Of a stretch of DNA of 64,000 nt, positions 22,477 to 31,671 are shown in pieces. Numbering within the stretch: the first letter of the stretch is position 1; every line of letters begins with the position of its first letter. The stretch comes from Verrucomicrobiaceae bacterium (GTDB lineage Bacteria > Verrucomicrobiota > Verrucomicrobiia > Verrucomicrobiales > Verrucomicrobiaceae): assembly GCA_019694165.1 (NCBI GenBank), contig JAIBCL010000030.1:1-64000 (forward strand). Direction: 5' to 3'. The translations under genes were made by a program, and so were the position numbers. The notes under the pieces are model-generated. The model saw only the letters and a list, made by a program, of their open reading frames with translations. It was not told where the DNA came from and ran no database searches.

Positions 22477-24549
22477 ATGAAACGCATCGCCTTCGCCCTC
22501 CTCCTGGTCTCGCGCGTCTTCGCTGAAGATGTCCGCACCCAACCCCTCAAGGACCTCAACGGCTACTTCCCCTTCGACGCGCCAAGTTCGCTGAGCGACT
22601 GGGAAGCTCGACGCGAGGAGGTGCTGCATCGCATCAAGGTCGCCGCAGGCATGTGGCCGATGCCGACGAAGACGCCGCTGAATGCAGTCATCCACGGCAA
22701 GATCGACCGTGGCGAATACACCATCGAGAAGGTTTACTTCGAGAGCGTGCCCGGCTTCTTCGTGACAGGGAACTTGTATCGACCGAAGAACATCAAAGGC
22801 AAAGTCCCCGGCGTGCTCTCCGCGCACGGCCACGCGACAAACGCCCGCCTTGCCCTGTCCGATCCATCACGCACGCGCCAGCAGATCGCGGAAGGCGCGG
22901 AGCGTTTCGAGAGCGGCGGACTCTCCATCTACCAAAGTCGCTGCGTGCAGCTCGCTCGTATGGGCTGCGTTGTTTGGCAGTGGGACATGCTGAGTGACTC
23001 GGATTCGATCCAGCTTCCGCGCGAGGTCGTGCATACCTTTGCGAAGCAGCGACCCGAGATGAACACGACCGAGAACTGGGGCTTCTACAGCCCGCAGGCC
23101 GAGGCGCACAACCAGTGCATCATGGGTATGCAGTTGATGAACTCGGTGCGCGGCCTCGACTTCCTGCTGAGCTTGCCGGAGGTCGATCCGAACCGCGTCG
23201 CGATGACCGGCGAGAGCGGCGGCGGCACGCAGACGATGCTCGCGTCGGCGATTGATGATCGCATCAAACTCTCTTTTCCCGTCGTGATGGTGAGCACCTC
23301 CATGCAGGGCGGCTGCACCTGCGAAAACGCCAGCCTGCTGCGCATCGGCACCGGCAATGTCGAGTTCGCTGCGCTCTTCGCGCCGAAGCCGCTCGGCATG
23401 AACACGGCGAACGACTGGACCAAGGAGATGGCCACGAAGGGCTTCCCCGAATTGCAGAAGATATTCTCGCTCTACGGCAAGAAGGACGACGTCTTCCTGC
23501 TGCGCGGCGAGCACTTCCAGCACAACTACAATGCCGTCACGCGCTCCGCGTTTTACACCTTCCTCAACAAGCACTTCAAACTCGGCCAGCAGTCGCCTGT
23601 CATTGAAAAGGACTTCGAACCGCTGCCACGCGAGCAGCTCACGGTGTGGGACGCGCAGCATCCCGCACCGAAGGCCGGAGATCCCGACTTCGAGCGCAAG
23701 CTGCTCAAGTGGCTCGCTGATGATGCGAACCAGCAGCTCCGCACCGCCGCCGCGACCAGTGATGGTTTGCAAAAGCTGATCCGTCCTGCCGTCGAGACGA
23801 TCATCGGACGCACCTATGCGCAGGCGGGCAGCGTCGAGTGGCAACTCAAAGACAAGCAAGATCGCGGCACGCACTTGGAGATGACCGGAATTCTGCACAA
23901 CACGACGCACAACGAAGACATCGACGTCGCGTGGCTGTATCCGAAGCAGTCCAAAGATCGCGTCGTGATCTGGCTCTCCGACAAGGGCAAGACCGCAGTG
24001 TCTGATCCCGAAGTGCTGCAACTCGTGACCGCAGGCACTACCGTGCTCTGTCCTGATCTCTTCAGTCCCGGCGCACCACAGAACGGCGTGGTCAAGAACC
24101 CGCGCGAGTTCGCTGGCTACACCTTCGGCTACAACAACGCCCTCTTCGCCCAGCGCACGCACGATGTGCTCTCGCTCGTCACCTTCCTGCGCAACGGCAA
24201 GGTTGGCTCGCACAAGAACCCTTCGCACGTGTCGCTCGCAGGCTGGGGCAACGCAGGACCCATCGCCGCCGCCGCAGGCGCACTCGCCAGCGAGGCGCTT
24301 GATCGCGTCGCGCTCGACACGAAAGGCATTCGCTTCGGCAAGCTGCTCGACTTCCGCGACCCGATGTTCCTCCCAGGCGGCGCGAAGTATCTCGACCTGC
24401 CCGGCATGATTGCCCTCAATGCTCCGCATCCACTCTGGATCGCTGGCGAAGGCGCAAAGCCGGAAGTCTTCGGCACGAAGTTCACTGACCTCACGCCATA
24501 CGTCGGCAGCGATTCAGCGAAAGCAGCCGCCGAGTGGTTGCTGAAGTAG
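22477..24549 (+). CDS. Secreted tandem alpha/beta-hydrolase (acetylxylan-esterase-like)
   Basis: 690 residues from the ATG that begins a signal peptide (MKRIAFALLLVSRVFAED). The N-terminal alpha/beta-hydrolase domain shows 'GVLSAHGHATNARL' and the nucleophile elbow 'VAMTGESGGGTQTML' (S247), as in planctomycete/verrucomicrobial acetylxylan-esterase-like enzymes. The C-terminal half repeats the fold ('DRVVIWLSDKGKTA', 'CPDLFSPGAP'), but its elbow reads 'LAGWGNAGPIAA' with no serine, so it is probably inactive. Likely a periplasmic or secreted carbohydrate deacetylase. It is the first gene of a tightly spaced run ending at 29874 and is followed 28 bp later by a glycosidase-like gene. Confidence 0.8.
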   Translation: MKRIAFALLLVSRVFAEDVRTQPLKDLNGYFPFDAPSSLSDWEARREEVLHRIKVAAGMWPMPTKTPLNAVIHGKIDRGEYTIEKVYFESVPGFFVTGNLYRPKNIKGKVPGVLSAHGHATNARLALSDPSRTRQQIAEGAERFESGGLSIYQSRCVQLARMGCVVWQWDMLSDSDSIQLPREVVHTFAKQRPEMNTTENWGFYSPQAEAHNQCIMGMQLMNSVRGLDFLLSLPEVDPNRVAMTGESGGGTQTMLASAIDDRIKLSFPVVMVSTSMQGGCTCENASLLRIGTGNVEFAALFAPKPLGMNTANDWTKEMATKGFPELQKIFSLYGKKDDVFLLRGEHFQHNYNAVTRSAFYTFLNKHFKLGQQSPVIEKDFEPLPREQLTVWDAQHPAPKAGDPDFERKLLKWLADDANQQLRTAAATSDGLQKLIRPAVETIIGRTYAQAGSVEWQLKDKQDRGTHLEMTGILHNTTHNEDIDVAWLYPKQSKDRVVIWLSDKGKTAVSDPEVLQLVTAGTTVLCPDLFSPGAPQNGVVKNPREFAGYTFGYNNALFAQRTHDVLSLVTFLRNGKVGSHKNPSHVSLAGWGNAGPIAAAAGALASEALDRVALDTKGIRFGKLLDFRDPMFLPGGAKYLDLPGMIALNAPHPLWIAGEGAKPEVFGTKFTDLTPYVGSDSAKAAAEWLLK

Positions 24550-24577
24550 CCTGGAACCGAACGCTGCTTCGTTTGCC

Positions 24578-26218
24578 ATGCCACTCATCACGCGTCGGAG
24601 ATTCACGAGCACCTCGCTTGCCGCGATACTGGGTTCGCATGGCCTCGCGAAGGGGTTTGCTATTGAGCTTCCACCGGAACACGTCGCGGCGATGCGAGCG
24701 CGAACGAAGCGCATCGTCGTGCAGCAGGATGTGCATTGGGTGATGCTGAACTACGGCAAGTTGCACGCGGACGACGACGCGCCCTTCGATCCCTTTTGCA
24801 AAGCCGTGTTCTCGTATGTCGATGAACCCGGCAGCCAGATCGACGCGATTTGGTGGGACATCGGCGGCAATGCCACCGGTTCCGTGTATCCGAGCAAGGT
24901 CGTGCCTCACACCGCCGCGCCGCTGGTCGAGCGCTGGTATCGCGAGGGCACCGACTGGGTGGAAAGACTCGTCGCTGCCACGCGTCGCCGGAAGCTGGAG
25001 GTGTTTTGGAATCATCGCATCAGTGAGGTCGAGGTGATGCCGCAAGGCGGTCTCGCCAAAGAAGCTGATCCGCTCAAGAAGCAGCATCTTGATTGGGTGG
25101 TGCCTGCATCATGGTGGCCACATGGCATGTGGAATCTCGCCTCGCCCGAGCTTCGTGAGCACAAGCTGTCGGTGTTGCGCGAGATCGCGACGCTCTACGA
25201 CCTCGACGGCATCCAGATCGACTTCGCGCGTCACGTGCCGTGCTTGCCAGTCGGAAAGCAATGGGAGCTTCGCCACCATGTCACCGAGTTCATGCGCATG
25301 GTGCGATGTATGACATTGGACATCGCAAAGCAACGTGGCCGCCCCTTCCTCCTCGCGGCCCGAGTGCCTCAAAATGTGGAGGGCTGCCGCGCGGATGGAT
25401 TCGATGTGCAAACATGGGCTCAGCAGCATCTTGTAGATGTGCTGACGCTTGGTTCGCGAACCATGGACGTGGATGTGGAGGGCATCAGAAAAGCCGTGGG
25501 AGCCGAAGTCCAGCTCCAGCCGTGCTTCGATGATCACCATGCGACCGATGGCTATCGCTACGCTCCCATCGAAGTGTTGCGCGGAGTCTTCGCCAATCAC
25601 TTGCAACGCGGCGCGAACAGCGTGGTGACCTTCAACTGGGCCGTCGCCACACCCGACGTCGCCAAGACTGTCGGCGGCGAGATAGCGCCGCTCACGCATC
25701 AGATCGCGTTCAAAGAGATCGGCGATCCAAACACGCTCGCAGGCAAGGACAAGGTCTTCGCCGTCGAACGCCGTGGTGGGTATCCGTGGGCTGAAGGCTT
25801 CTTCAATCGCAACGACACCGCTCCGCTGCCGACGACGCTCGCACGCGCCGCAAAACTCACGCTCTTCATCAGTGACGCGCCATCACCGAAGGCATCACTC
25901 GTCTTGCGCTGCATTTTCTTCCAGGCCGATGCGAAGGATGTCTTCGAGCTGCGCATGAACGGTGAGCCGCTCACCATCAGCTCGACCGATCCCGATTGGA
26001 AGGACGCGCAGATTTTTTCTCCGAAACCGCAACCTGCCTCGGGCGGCAAAGGCGACTACAAGATCAATCCGAGCCAGCGCTTGCTGCGCATCGAAGCGGC
26101 GGTGCCTGATCACGCCTGGAAGCAGGGAGTCAATGCCGTAGAGATTCGTGTGACGAGCGGCACTTCCTCTGTGCAGTTGGAAAGACTTGAAGCCCACCTC
26201 AACTACAAGTCGGCGTAA
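24578..26218 (+). CDS. GHL10-type putative glycoside hydrolase, exported
   Basis: 546 residues starting with a Tat-like leader (MPLITRRRFTSTSLAAILGS). The body has the (beta/alpha)8 features of hypothetical glycosyl hydrolases of the GHL10/DUF4015 type: 'QIDAIWWDIGGNATGS', 'FWNHRISEVE', 'EIATLYDLDGIQIDFARHVP' and 'GANSVVTFNWAV'. The C-terminal ~150 residues look like a beta-sandwich. The acid catalysts cannot be fixed by eye. Context (esterase before, sugar-type transporters after) fits polysaccharide or glycoside breakdown. Confidence 0.6.
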   Translation: MPLITRRRFTSTSLAAILGSHGLAKGFAIELPPEHVAAMRARTKRIVVQQDVHWVMLNYGKLHADDDAPFDPFCKAVFSYVDEPGSQIDAIWWDIGGNATGSVYPSKVVPHTAAPLVERWYREGTDWVERLVAATRRRKLEVFWNHRISEVEVMPQGGLAKEADPLKKQHLDWVVPASWWPHGMWNLASPELREHKLSVLREIATLYDLDGIQIDFARHVPCLPVGKQWELRHHVTEFMRMVRCMTLDIAKQRGRPFLLAARVPQNVEGCRADGFDVQTWAQQHLVDVLTLGSRTMDVDVEGIRKAVGAEVQLQPCFDDHHATDGYRYAPIEVLRGVFANHLQRGANSVVTFNWAVATPDVAKTVGGEIAPLTHQIAFKEIGDPNTLAGKDKVFAVERRGGYPWAEGFFNRNDTAPLPTTLARAAKLTLFISDAPSPKASLVLRCIFFQADAKDVFELRMNGEPLTISSTDPDWKDAQIFSPKPQPASGGKGDYKINPSQRLLRIEAAVPDHAWKQGVNAVEIRVTSGTSSVQLERLEAHLNYKSA

Positions 26219-26231
26219 CAACAGAGAGCAC

Positions 26232-27473
26232 ATGGAAAACGGATCACTCACAAGGACCACGAGGCAGGCCAATCTCCTCGTCGGCTGCATGTGGTTCGCG
26301 TATTTCCTGAACTACTGCGACCGACAGGCGGTGTTCGCGATGTTCCCATCGCTCAAGTCCGACCTCGGCATGAGCGACGCACAGCTTGGTTATGTGGGCA
26401 GCGTGTTCCTATGGGTCTATGCATTCGGCTGCCCGATCTCAGGCCAGCTCGGTGATCGCTTCTCCAAGCGCTGGCTCGTCGTGCTCAGTCTCATCGTCTG
26501 GAGCGTCGTCACCGTCGGCACGGGCTTGGTGACGTCGGGGGCCATGATGCTCGCGATGCGTGCGGCGATGGGCGTTTCGGAGTCGCTCTACATGTCGAGT
26601 GCGGTGGCACTCACGGCGAACGCATACGAACCGGCAAAGCGTTCGCGTGCGGTGTCCGTGCTCATGACGGGACAAATCGCGGGCATCGTCGCGGGCGGAT
26701 GGTTTGGCGGCTGGATGGCGGATCGCGGGCAGTGGCGCGAGGCGTTCTTCCTGCTCGGTGCGGTTGGCGTGATCTATGCGCTGCCCTACTTTGCGTTTCT
26801 CCGGCGCGTGGAGGAGCCGAAGGTGGAGTCCGTCAATCCATCGCCAGTCTTCGCATTGAAGTCGTTGATGCAGGTGAAGACGTTTCTGTTGCAGTGCGTG
26901 GTCTTCCCAGTGTTCGTCTTCGGCCTCTGGCTCTTGTATGGCTGGCTGCCGACGTTTCTGCACGACAAGTTCTCGCTAAACCAGGCCGACGCGGCGTTCA
27001 ACGCAACGGTGTTTCTTCAAGCCGCGACCTTCATCGGCGTCATCAGTGGCGGTGTGCTCGCGGATGTCTTGTATCGACACACCAAGGCCGCGCGCTTCTG
27101 GCTGCTCGTTGCCGGATTGATGCTCAGTGCGCCGTGCATCCATGCGCTCGGCAGCTGTGAGTCGCTGGCGATGACACGTGTGGCCGCGACACTCTTCGGG
27201 CTCTTCAGCGGCCTGATGGTGGGAAACATCTTCCCTTCCGCCTTTGATGTCGTTCGCGCTGATGCACGCGCGTCGGCGGTTGGCTTGCTGAACTTCTGCG
27301 GTGCGATCATGTCCGGCTTTGCCACACTGTTCGGCGGGCTGTGGAAACAGACGCTCGGCATTGACCGGTTGCTATCCATCACGGCGATCGGCTATCTGGC
27401 CGCAGGCATTGCTTTGATCATCGGCATCAAGTTGCTCTTTCCTCGCGATCACCACCAACAACAGCTCTCATGA
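26232..27473 (+). CDS. Major facilitator superfamily transporter
   Basis: 413 residues from the ATG at 26232, chosen over the longer frame because of the GAGAG ribosome-binding sequence 4-8 bases upstream and the normal MFS N-terminus. About 12 membrane helices, with 'FLNYCDRQAVFAMFPSLKSD' in helix 1 and the loop 2-3 motif 'GQLGDRFSKRWLVVLS'. This pattern is shared with the anion:cation symporter branch (organic acids, hexuronates). The stop overlaps the start of the next transporter gene (ATGA), so the two are translationally coupled. Confidence 0.85.
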   Translation: MENGSLTRTTRQANLLVGCMWFAYFLNYCDRQAVFAMFPSLKSDLGMSDAQLGYVGSVFLWVYAFGCPISGQLGDRFSKRWLVVLSLIVWSVVTVGTGLVTSGAMMLAMRAAMGVSESLYMSSAVALTANAYEPAKRSRAVSVLMTGQIAGIVAGGWFGGWMADRGQWREAFFLLGAVGVIYALPYFAFLRRVEEPKVESVNPSPVFALKSLMQVKTFLLQCVVFPVFVFGLWLLYGWLPTFLHDKFSLNQADAAFNATVFLQAATFIGVISGGVLADVLYRHTKAARFWLLVAGLMLSAPCIHALGSCESLAMTRVAATLFGLFSGLMVGNIFPSAFDVVRADARASAVGLLNFCGAIMSGFATLFGGLWKQTLGIDRLLSITAIGYLAAGIALIIGIKLLFPRDHHQQQLS

Positions 27474-28966
27474 GAACACTCGACTGGATCGTCATCATCG
27501 CCTACGCGCTCGGGATGCTTGCCATCGGCAGGTTCTACGGTCGTCAAAATGAAACCTCAGACGACTACCATCTCGGTGGCCGGAAGATGAGTCCTTTCGC
27601 GGTGGGACTGTCCTTGTTCGCCACGCTGACGAGTTCGCTGTCCTACCTCGCGGTGCCTGGCGAGATGATCAAACACGGACCGATGCAGATGGCGCAGTTC
27701 CTCATCTTCCCGCTCATCGGCATCGCCGTCGGCTGGGGGCTGATTCCTTTTATCATGCGGCAAAAGGTGACGAGCGCGTATGCGATGCTCGAAGTGCGCT
27801 TCGGCAGCAGCGTGCGGCTGCTCGGGGCTTCGATGTTCCTCGTGATGCGCATCGGCTGGATGGCGACGATCCTGTTCGCGACCTCCGACAAAGTGCTGGC
27901 ACCGATGCTGGGCCTCAGCCCTCAAGCGACACTGCTCGCGGGCATCGTGATGTGCGTCATTACGCTCATCTACACGGCAGAAGGAGGCATTCGCGCCGTC
28001 GTGCTCACGGATGCCATTCAATCGCTCATCATGCTCGGCGGTGCCGCGCTGGTGATCGCGATCATCAGCTTCCATCTCGGCGGAGTCTCCGCATGGTGGC
28101 CGCATCAATGGGCCTCGCACTGGGATGACTTGCGCGTCGGATTTGACTCGACCACGCGGATGACGGTGTTTGGCATGATGACCACCGCGTTCTTCTGGTA
28201 TGTTTGCACCTGCGGCTCGGATCAAATGGCGATCCAACGCTGGCTCTCGACACGTGACGCCAAAGCCGCGCGTCACTCGCTTTTCACCACCCTGTGGGCC
28301 GAGGCCGCAGTAGGGTTGCTGCTTGGCATGGTCGGTCTCGCCGTGGTCGGATACTTCACCAAGCACCCCGAGCTGTTCACCGAGAACGCGAGTCTGATCA
28401 AAGGTGCGGATCGTCTGTTTCCTCGCTTCGTCATGGTGGGCCTGCCCGCCGGTTTGACCGGCATCATCATCGCAGCGGTGCTCGCAGCTGCGATGTCGAG
28501 TTTGTCGTCGGGAATGAACTCTACCTCGCTGGTGATCACCGAAGACTTCGTGCCGCGCTTCCGCAGTGCTCCGCTGGATGATGCGACAAGACTTCGCCTC
28601 TCGCGCTGGATTTCGGTGATCATCGGCATCGTCGTCATCCTGCTGAGTCTGCTGGTCAGCCGCATTCAGGGGAACCTTGTCGATCTCTGTTTCCGCGTGG
28701 TGAATCTGCTCACCGCGCCGTTGTTCGTGCTGTTCTTCCTCGCGATGTTCATTTCACGCGCGACGACGTTCAGCGCCCTGCTCGCAGGCGCGACGAGCAT
28801 TGCCGTCGCGGTGCGCATTGGCTACGCGCAAGAGCTTGGGCTCCCGCCGATCAGCATGATGTGGATCATGCCAGCGTCGTTCACCTGCGGCGTGCTCGCT
28901 GGCGTCATTGGAAGTTTCATTCCCATCGGCCCAGGTGCGAAGCCCATCACCTCCGAAGTGTCATGA
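27470..28966 (+). CDS. Sodium:solute symporter family transporter
   Basis: 498 residues, about 13 predicted membrane helices. SSS-family signatures include 'DDYHLGGRKMSPFAVGLSLF', 'TLTSSLSYLAVPGEMIKHGP', 'YTAEGGIRAVVLTDAIQSLI' and 'AAVLAAAMSSLSSGMNSTSL' (the Na2-site serine region). Substrates of the nearest subgroups include sialic acid, sugars and carboxylates; this one cannot be assigned. It overlaps both its neighbours by ATGA junctions. Two transporters of different families side by side may serve different breakdown products. Confidence 0.9.
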   Translation: MRTLDWIVIIAYALGMLAIGRFYGRQNETSDDYHLGGRKMSPFAVGLSLFATLTSSLSYLAVPGEMIKHGPMQMAQFLIFPLIGIAVGWGLIPFIMRQKVTSAYAMLEVRFGSSVRLLGASMFLVMRIGWMATILFATSDKVLAPMLGLSPQATLLAGIVMCVITLIYTAEGGIRAVVLTDAIQSLIMLGGAALVIAIISFHLGGVSAWWPHQWASHWDDLRVGFDSTTRMTVFGMMTTAFFWYVCTCGSDQMAIQRWLSTRDAKAARHSLFTTLWAEAAVGLLLGMVGLAVVGYFTKHPELFTENASLIKGADRLFPRFVMVGLPAGLTGIIIAAVLAAAMSSLSSGMNSTSLVITEDFVPRFRSAPLDDATRLRLSRWISVIIGIVVILLSLLVSRIQGNLVDLCFRVVNLLTAPLFVLFFLAMFISRATTFSALLAGATSIAVAVRIGYAQELGLPPISMMWIMPASFTCGVLAGVIGSFIPIGPGAKPITSEVS

Positions 28967-29874
28967 GCGAACCCATCGTTTATCTGAACACCGGCTTCGT
29001 GCCCGCCGCGCAGGCGAAGCTGAACATCTACGACCTCGGCATCGTGCTCGGCGCGACGCTCACCGAGATGACTCGAACCTTTCGGCATCGGACCTATCGC
29101 GCGCGTGAACACATCGAACGCCTCTACCGTTCGCTAAAGTATTCCGGCATCCAGGTGCCGCTCTCGCCGGATGAGATGCTGGCGCGGACGGAGGAGCTTG
29201 CCGAGGCGAACTGCAAGCTTTTGCAGCCGCACGAGGACATTGGCATCGTCCACTTCATCACGCCCGGCGAGAACCTGCTCTACGCAGGCAGTGCCGGAGC
29301 CGCCGGACCGCTGTCGCCGACGATTTGCATTCACTCCTTCCCGCTGCGGTTTCAGATGTGGCGGCATCTCTTCACCGATGGCGCGCATGTGGTCACGCCG
29401 TCGATCCGGCACATCCCGCCGCAGTGCATCGAGCCCAAGATGAAGAACCGCAGCCGCCTGCATTGGTTCCTCGCCGACAAGCAATCGCAAGCTGTCGATC
29501 CGCGCGCGATCACGCTGCTGCTCGATCTCGACGGCAACGTCACCGAGTGCGCGGGTTCGAATTTTGTCATCGTCAAAGGCAGCACCATCATCTCGCCGAC
29601 GACCCGCAACATCCTCTGGGGCATCAGCCTGCAAACGATCAAGGAACTCGCGCCGGAGATCGGCATGGAGTTCATCGAGAAGGACTTCCAGCCCTACGAC
29701 GTGTTCAACGCCGACGAAGCCTGGCTCACCACCACGCCCTACTGCATGGCCCCTTGCACGAAGATCAACACCATCCCCATCGGCGACGGCAAACCGGGGC
29801 CGTGGTTTAAAAGGATGATCGCCGCGTGGAGTCAGCGAGTGGGGCTGGATATCGAAGCGCAGGTCACTTCTTGA
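28963..29874 (+). CDS. Class IV PLP-dependent aminotransferase
   Basis: 303 residues from the ATG that overlaps the symporter stop. Belongs to the branched-chain/D-amino-acid aminotransferase and aminodeoxychorismate-lyase fold: 'YDLGIVLGATLTEMTRTFRH' at the N-terminus, the PLP-lysine segment 'QCIEPKMKNRSRLHWFLAD', and the phosphate-binding motif 'GNVTECAGSNFVIVKG'. Specific substrate is unknown. It closes the run that starts at 22477. Its 3' end overlaps the convergent FG-GAP gene by 11 bp, and a diverged 58-bp copy of this junction is found at 32033-32090. Confidence 0.85.
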   Translation: MSEPIVYLNTGFVPAAQAKLNIYDLGIVLGATLTEMTRTFRHRTYRAREHIERLYRSLKYSGIQVPLSPDEMLARTEELAEANCKLLQPHEDIGIVHFITPGENLLYAGSAGAAGPLSPTICIHSFPLRFQMWRHLFTDGAHVVTPSIRHIPPQCIEPKMKNRSRLHWFLADKQSQAVDPRAITLLLDLDGNVTECAGSNFVIVKGSTIISPTTRNILWGISLQTIKELAPEIGMEFIEKDFQPYDVFNADEAWLTTTPYCMAPCTKINTIPIGDGKPGPWFKRMIAAWSQRVGLDIEAQVTS

Positions 29875-29881
29875 CGAGCTT
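29824..29881. repeat. 58-bp junction repeat, copy 1 (aminotransferase 3' end / FG-GAP 3' end)
   Basis: Matches 32033-32090 at 55 of 58 positions in the same orientation. The three differences are all synonymous third- or first-position changes in the aminotransferase frame (Leu, Asp and Glu codons). Confidence 0.9.
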
Positions 29882-31558
29882 CACATAATCCAGCCCGACA
29901 AACTTCGAGGGCTTCGCCTTCGGGTTCACGCCGTCGATTCGCAGTCCGATGCGATGCACGCCGGAGACGAGCGCTCCGACTTTGAACGGAGGGAGCTTGG
30001 TTTTCGCGACCTTGCTGGCGTCGAAGAGATCAATCGGATTGCCAAGAGGCTGGCTGTCGAGCAGCACTTGCACGATGGGATAGTCCGGCGCGGTGGTGAG
30101 CGAGATCTCGAGTTCGTAGTCGCCGACGTTCAGAAACGGGACATCAAACTCGAGCGTGTCGCCGATGTCGCCGCCGCGCCAGAAGAGCTGTGCATTGCCG
30201 CTCCAGCGGTCCGCGCGGAAGGCCCCCATGTTCTGCTTCGAGGTGGTTCCTTTGGTGACGCGAGGAGTGATGGCCTCGCCTTCGATGGCACCGGCGACGA
30301 CGAGCGGCGGCTGTGCTGTCTCGCGCGGCGTCGGTGGTTCCACTGTGTCGTGACGAGCAGGTATCGCTGCCGCATACTCGGCATCGGTCACAGTCTTTGT
30401 GCGATGCAGCAGGACGTTGCCACCCTTCATGCCGCCGACGACGATGTCGGGCAGACCATCACCATTCACATCTTTGACAACGAGTTGCCTGCCGATGCCT
30501 GTCTCGCCGTCAGCCTTCATCGGCACCCAATCGACGCCTTTCGGACTGCGCACGAGTTTGAACCAATACACCACCGCGCCGTCGTTCCAGCCGGGCGATT
30601 TCTCGTGATGCGACCAATACGTTTTGCCGGTGACGATGTCCTTCAAGCCATCGCCATCCATGTCGGCGAGCGCGACCGAGTGCAGCTCGCTGAAGGCGAT
30701 GTTGTAGTGACTCTGCCCCGGGCGCTCGCCCATGATGAGGTGCTCGGTGAATCCCTTCGGCGTCTGCTCGAACCACGAGAGCCCATACTCGTGCGCGGCG
30801 AGGCTGGTGATCACATCGTTGTCGCCGTCACCATCCACATCATACGCATACATCTCCGCGCCGCCGCGTGGTGCGAAGCTGACTTTGTGCAGTGTCCACA
30901 GCGGCTGCTTCAAATCCGCGGGTTGCTCGAACCAGCCGTTCTGCATGATCACATCCATGCGACCATCGCCATTGATGTCGCCAACGCCGAGCCCGTGCCC
31001 GAAGCGATCCGGCGCGATGCGCTCCGAGATCGTGTGAAACGCCCATTTCTCGAGCTTGTTGATCTCCACATAGCCAAAGAAGCCGTCGCGAGTGCAGACG
31101 AGTTCTGGTTTGTCATCGCCGACGAGGTTGATGAAGTGCGGCGACTCATTCGAGACCCAGTCGAAGACTTGGTGCTTCATCCAACCGTCGGGGCGTTCTT
31201 CTTTGCCTGGATTCCGATACACATAGGCAGGCGTGCCGGGAAAGCCGGCGGTGAGAACATCCACCCAGCCATCGCCATCGAAGTCGAATGGCCACGCGAA
31301 GAAGTGATTCGCATACGCCTCGCGCGGCTGGGGAAAGGCCTTGTAGATGAGGTGCTTCGTTTTGAAGTCCGGCCCCGCGAACCAGAACGGCCCATACACC
31401 GCATCGATCACGCCATCGTTGTTGAAGTCCGCCACGTTTGCGCCTTCGGAATAGTAGATGTCCGTGAGCTGCACGCGATCAAACGAATGCAGCACGGGCT
31501 GCGCGAAGCCAGTGCTGAGGCCCAGGCCGGCGATACAGAGGAGGAGAGTCGGCTTCAT
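29864..31558 (-). CDS. Secreted FG-GAP/VCBS repeat protein
   Basis: 564 residues with a signal peptide (MKPTLLLCIAGLGLSTGFAQ). Six FG-GAP type calcium-binding loops are visible: 'DFNNDGVIDAVYG', 'DFDGDGWVDVLTAG', 'DINGDGRMDVIMQNG', 'DVDGDGDNDVITS', 'DMDGDGLKDIVTGK' and 'DVNGDGLPDIVVGG', indicating an integrin-alpha-like beta-propeller over residues ~25-390. The C-terminal ~150 residues form a beta-sandwich ('LEFDVPFLNVGDYELEISLT') like a carbohydrate-binding module. Extracellular role, ligand unknown. It converges on the aminotransferase gene. Confidence 0.85.
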   Translation of the reverse strand: MKPTLLLCIAGLGLSTGFAQPVLHSFDRVQLTDIYYSEGANVADFNNDGVIDAVYGPFWFAGPDFKTKHLIYKAFPQPREAYANHFFAWPFDFDGDGWVDVLTAGFPGTPAYVYRNPGKEERPDGWMKHQVFDWVSNESPHFINLVGDDKPELVCTRDGFFGYVEINKLEKWAFHTISERIAPDRFGHGLGVGDINGDGRMDVIMQNGWFEQPADLKQPLWTLHKVSFAPRGGAEMYAYDVDGDGDNDVITSLAAHEYGLSWFEQTPKGFTEHLIMGERPGQSHYNIAFSELHSVALADMDGDGLKDIVTGKTYWSHHEKSPGWNDGAVVYWFKLVRSPKGVDWVPMKADGETGIGRQLVVKDVNGDGLPDIVVGGMKGGNVLLHRTKTVTDAEYAAAIPARHDTVEPPTPRETAQPPLVVAGAIEGEAITPRVTKGTTSKQNMGAFRADRWSGNAQLFWRGGDIGDTLEFDVPFLNVGDYELEISLTTAPDYPIVQVLLDSQPLGNPIDLFDASKVAKTKLPPFKVGALVSGVHRIGLRIDGVNPKAKPSKFVGLDYVKLVKK

Positions 31559-31671
31559 GCGGCACCAAACGACTGACGCGATGGCGATCCTTCCGTGCGG
31601 CTCGCGATGATCCGGCGAAACAAGACCCGAAGGTGAAGCGACTCCTAAGTCTCCGCATTGCCTGAAACAAG

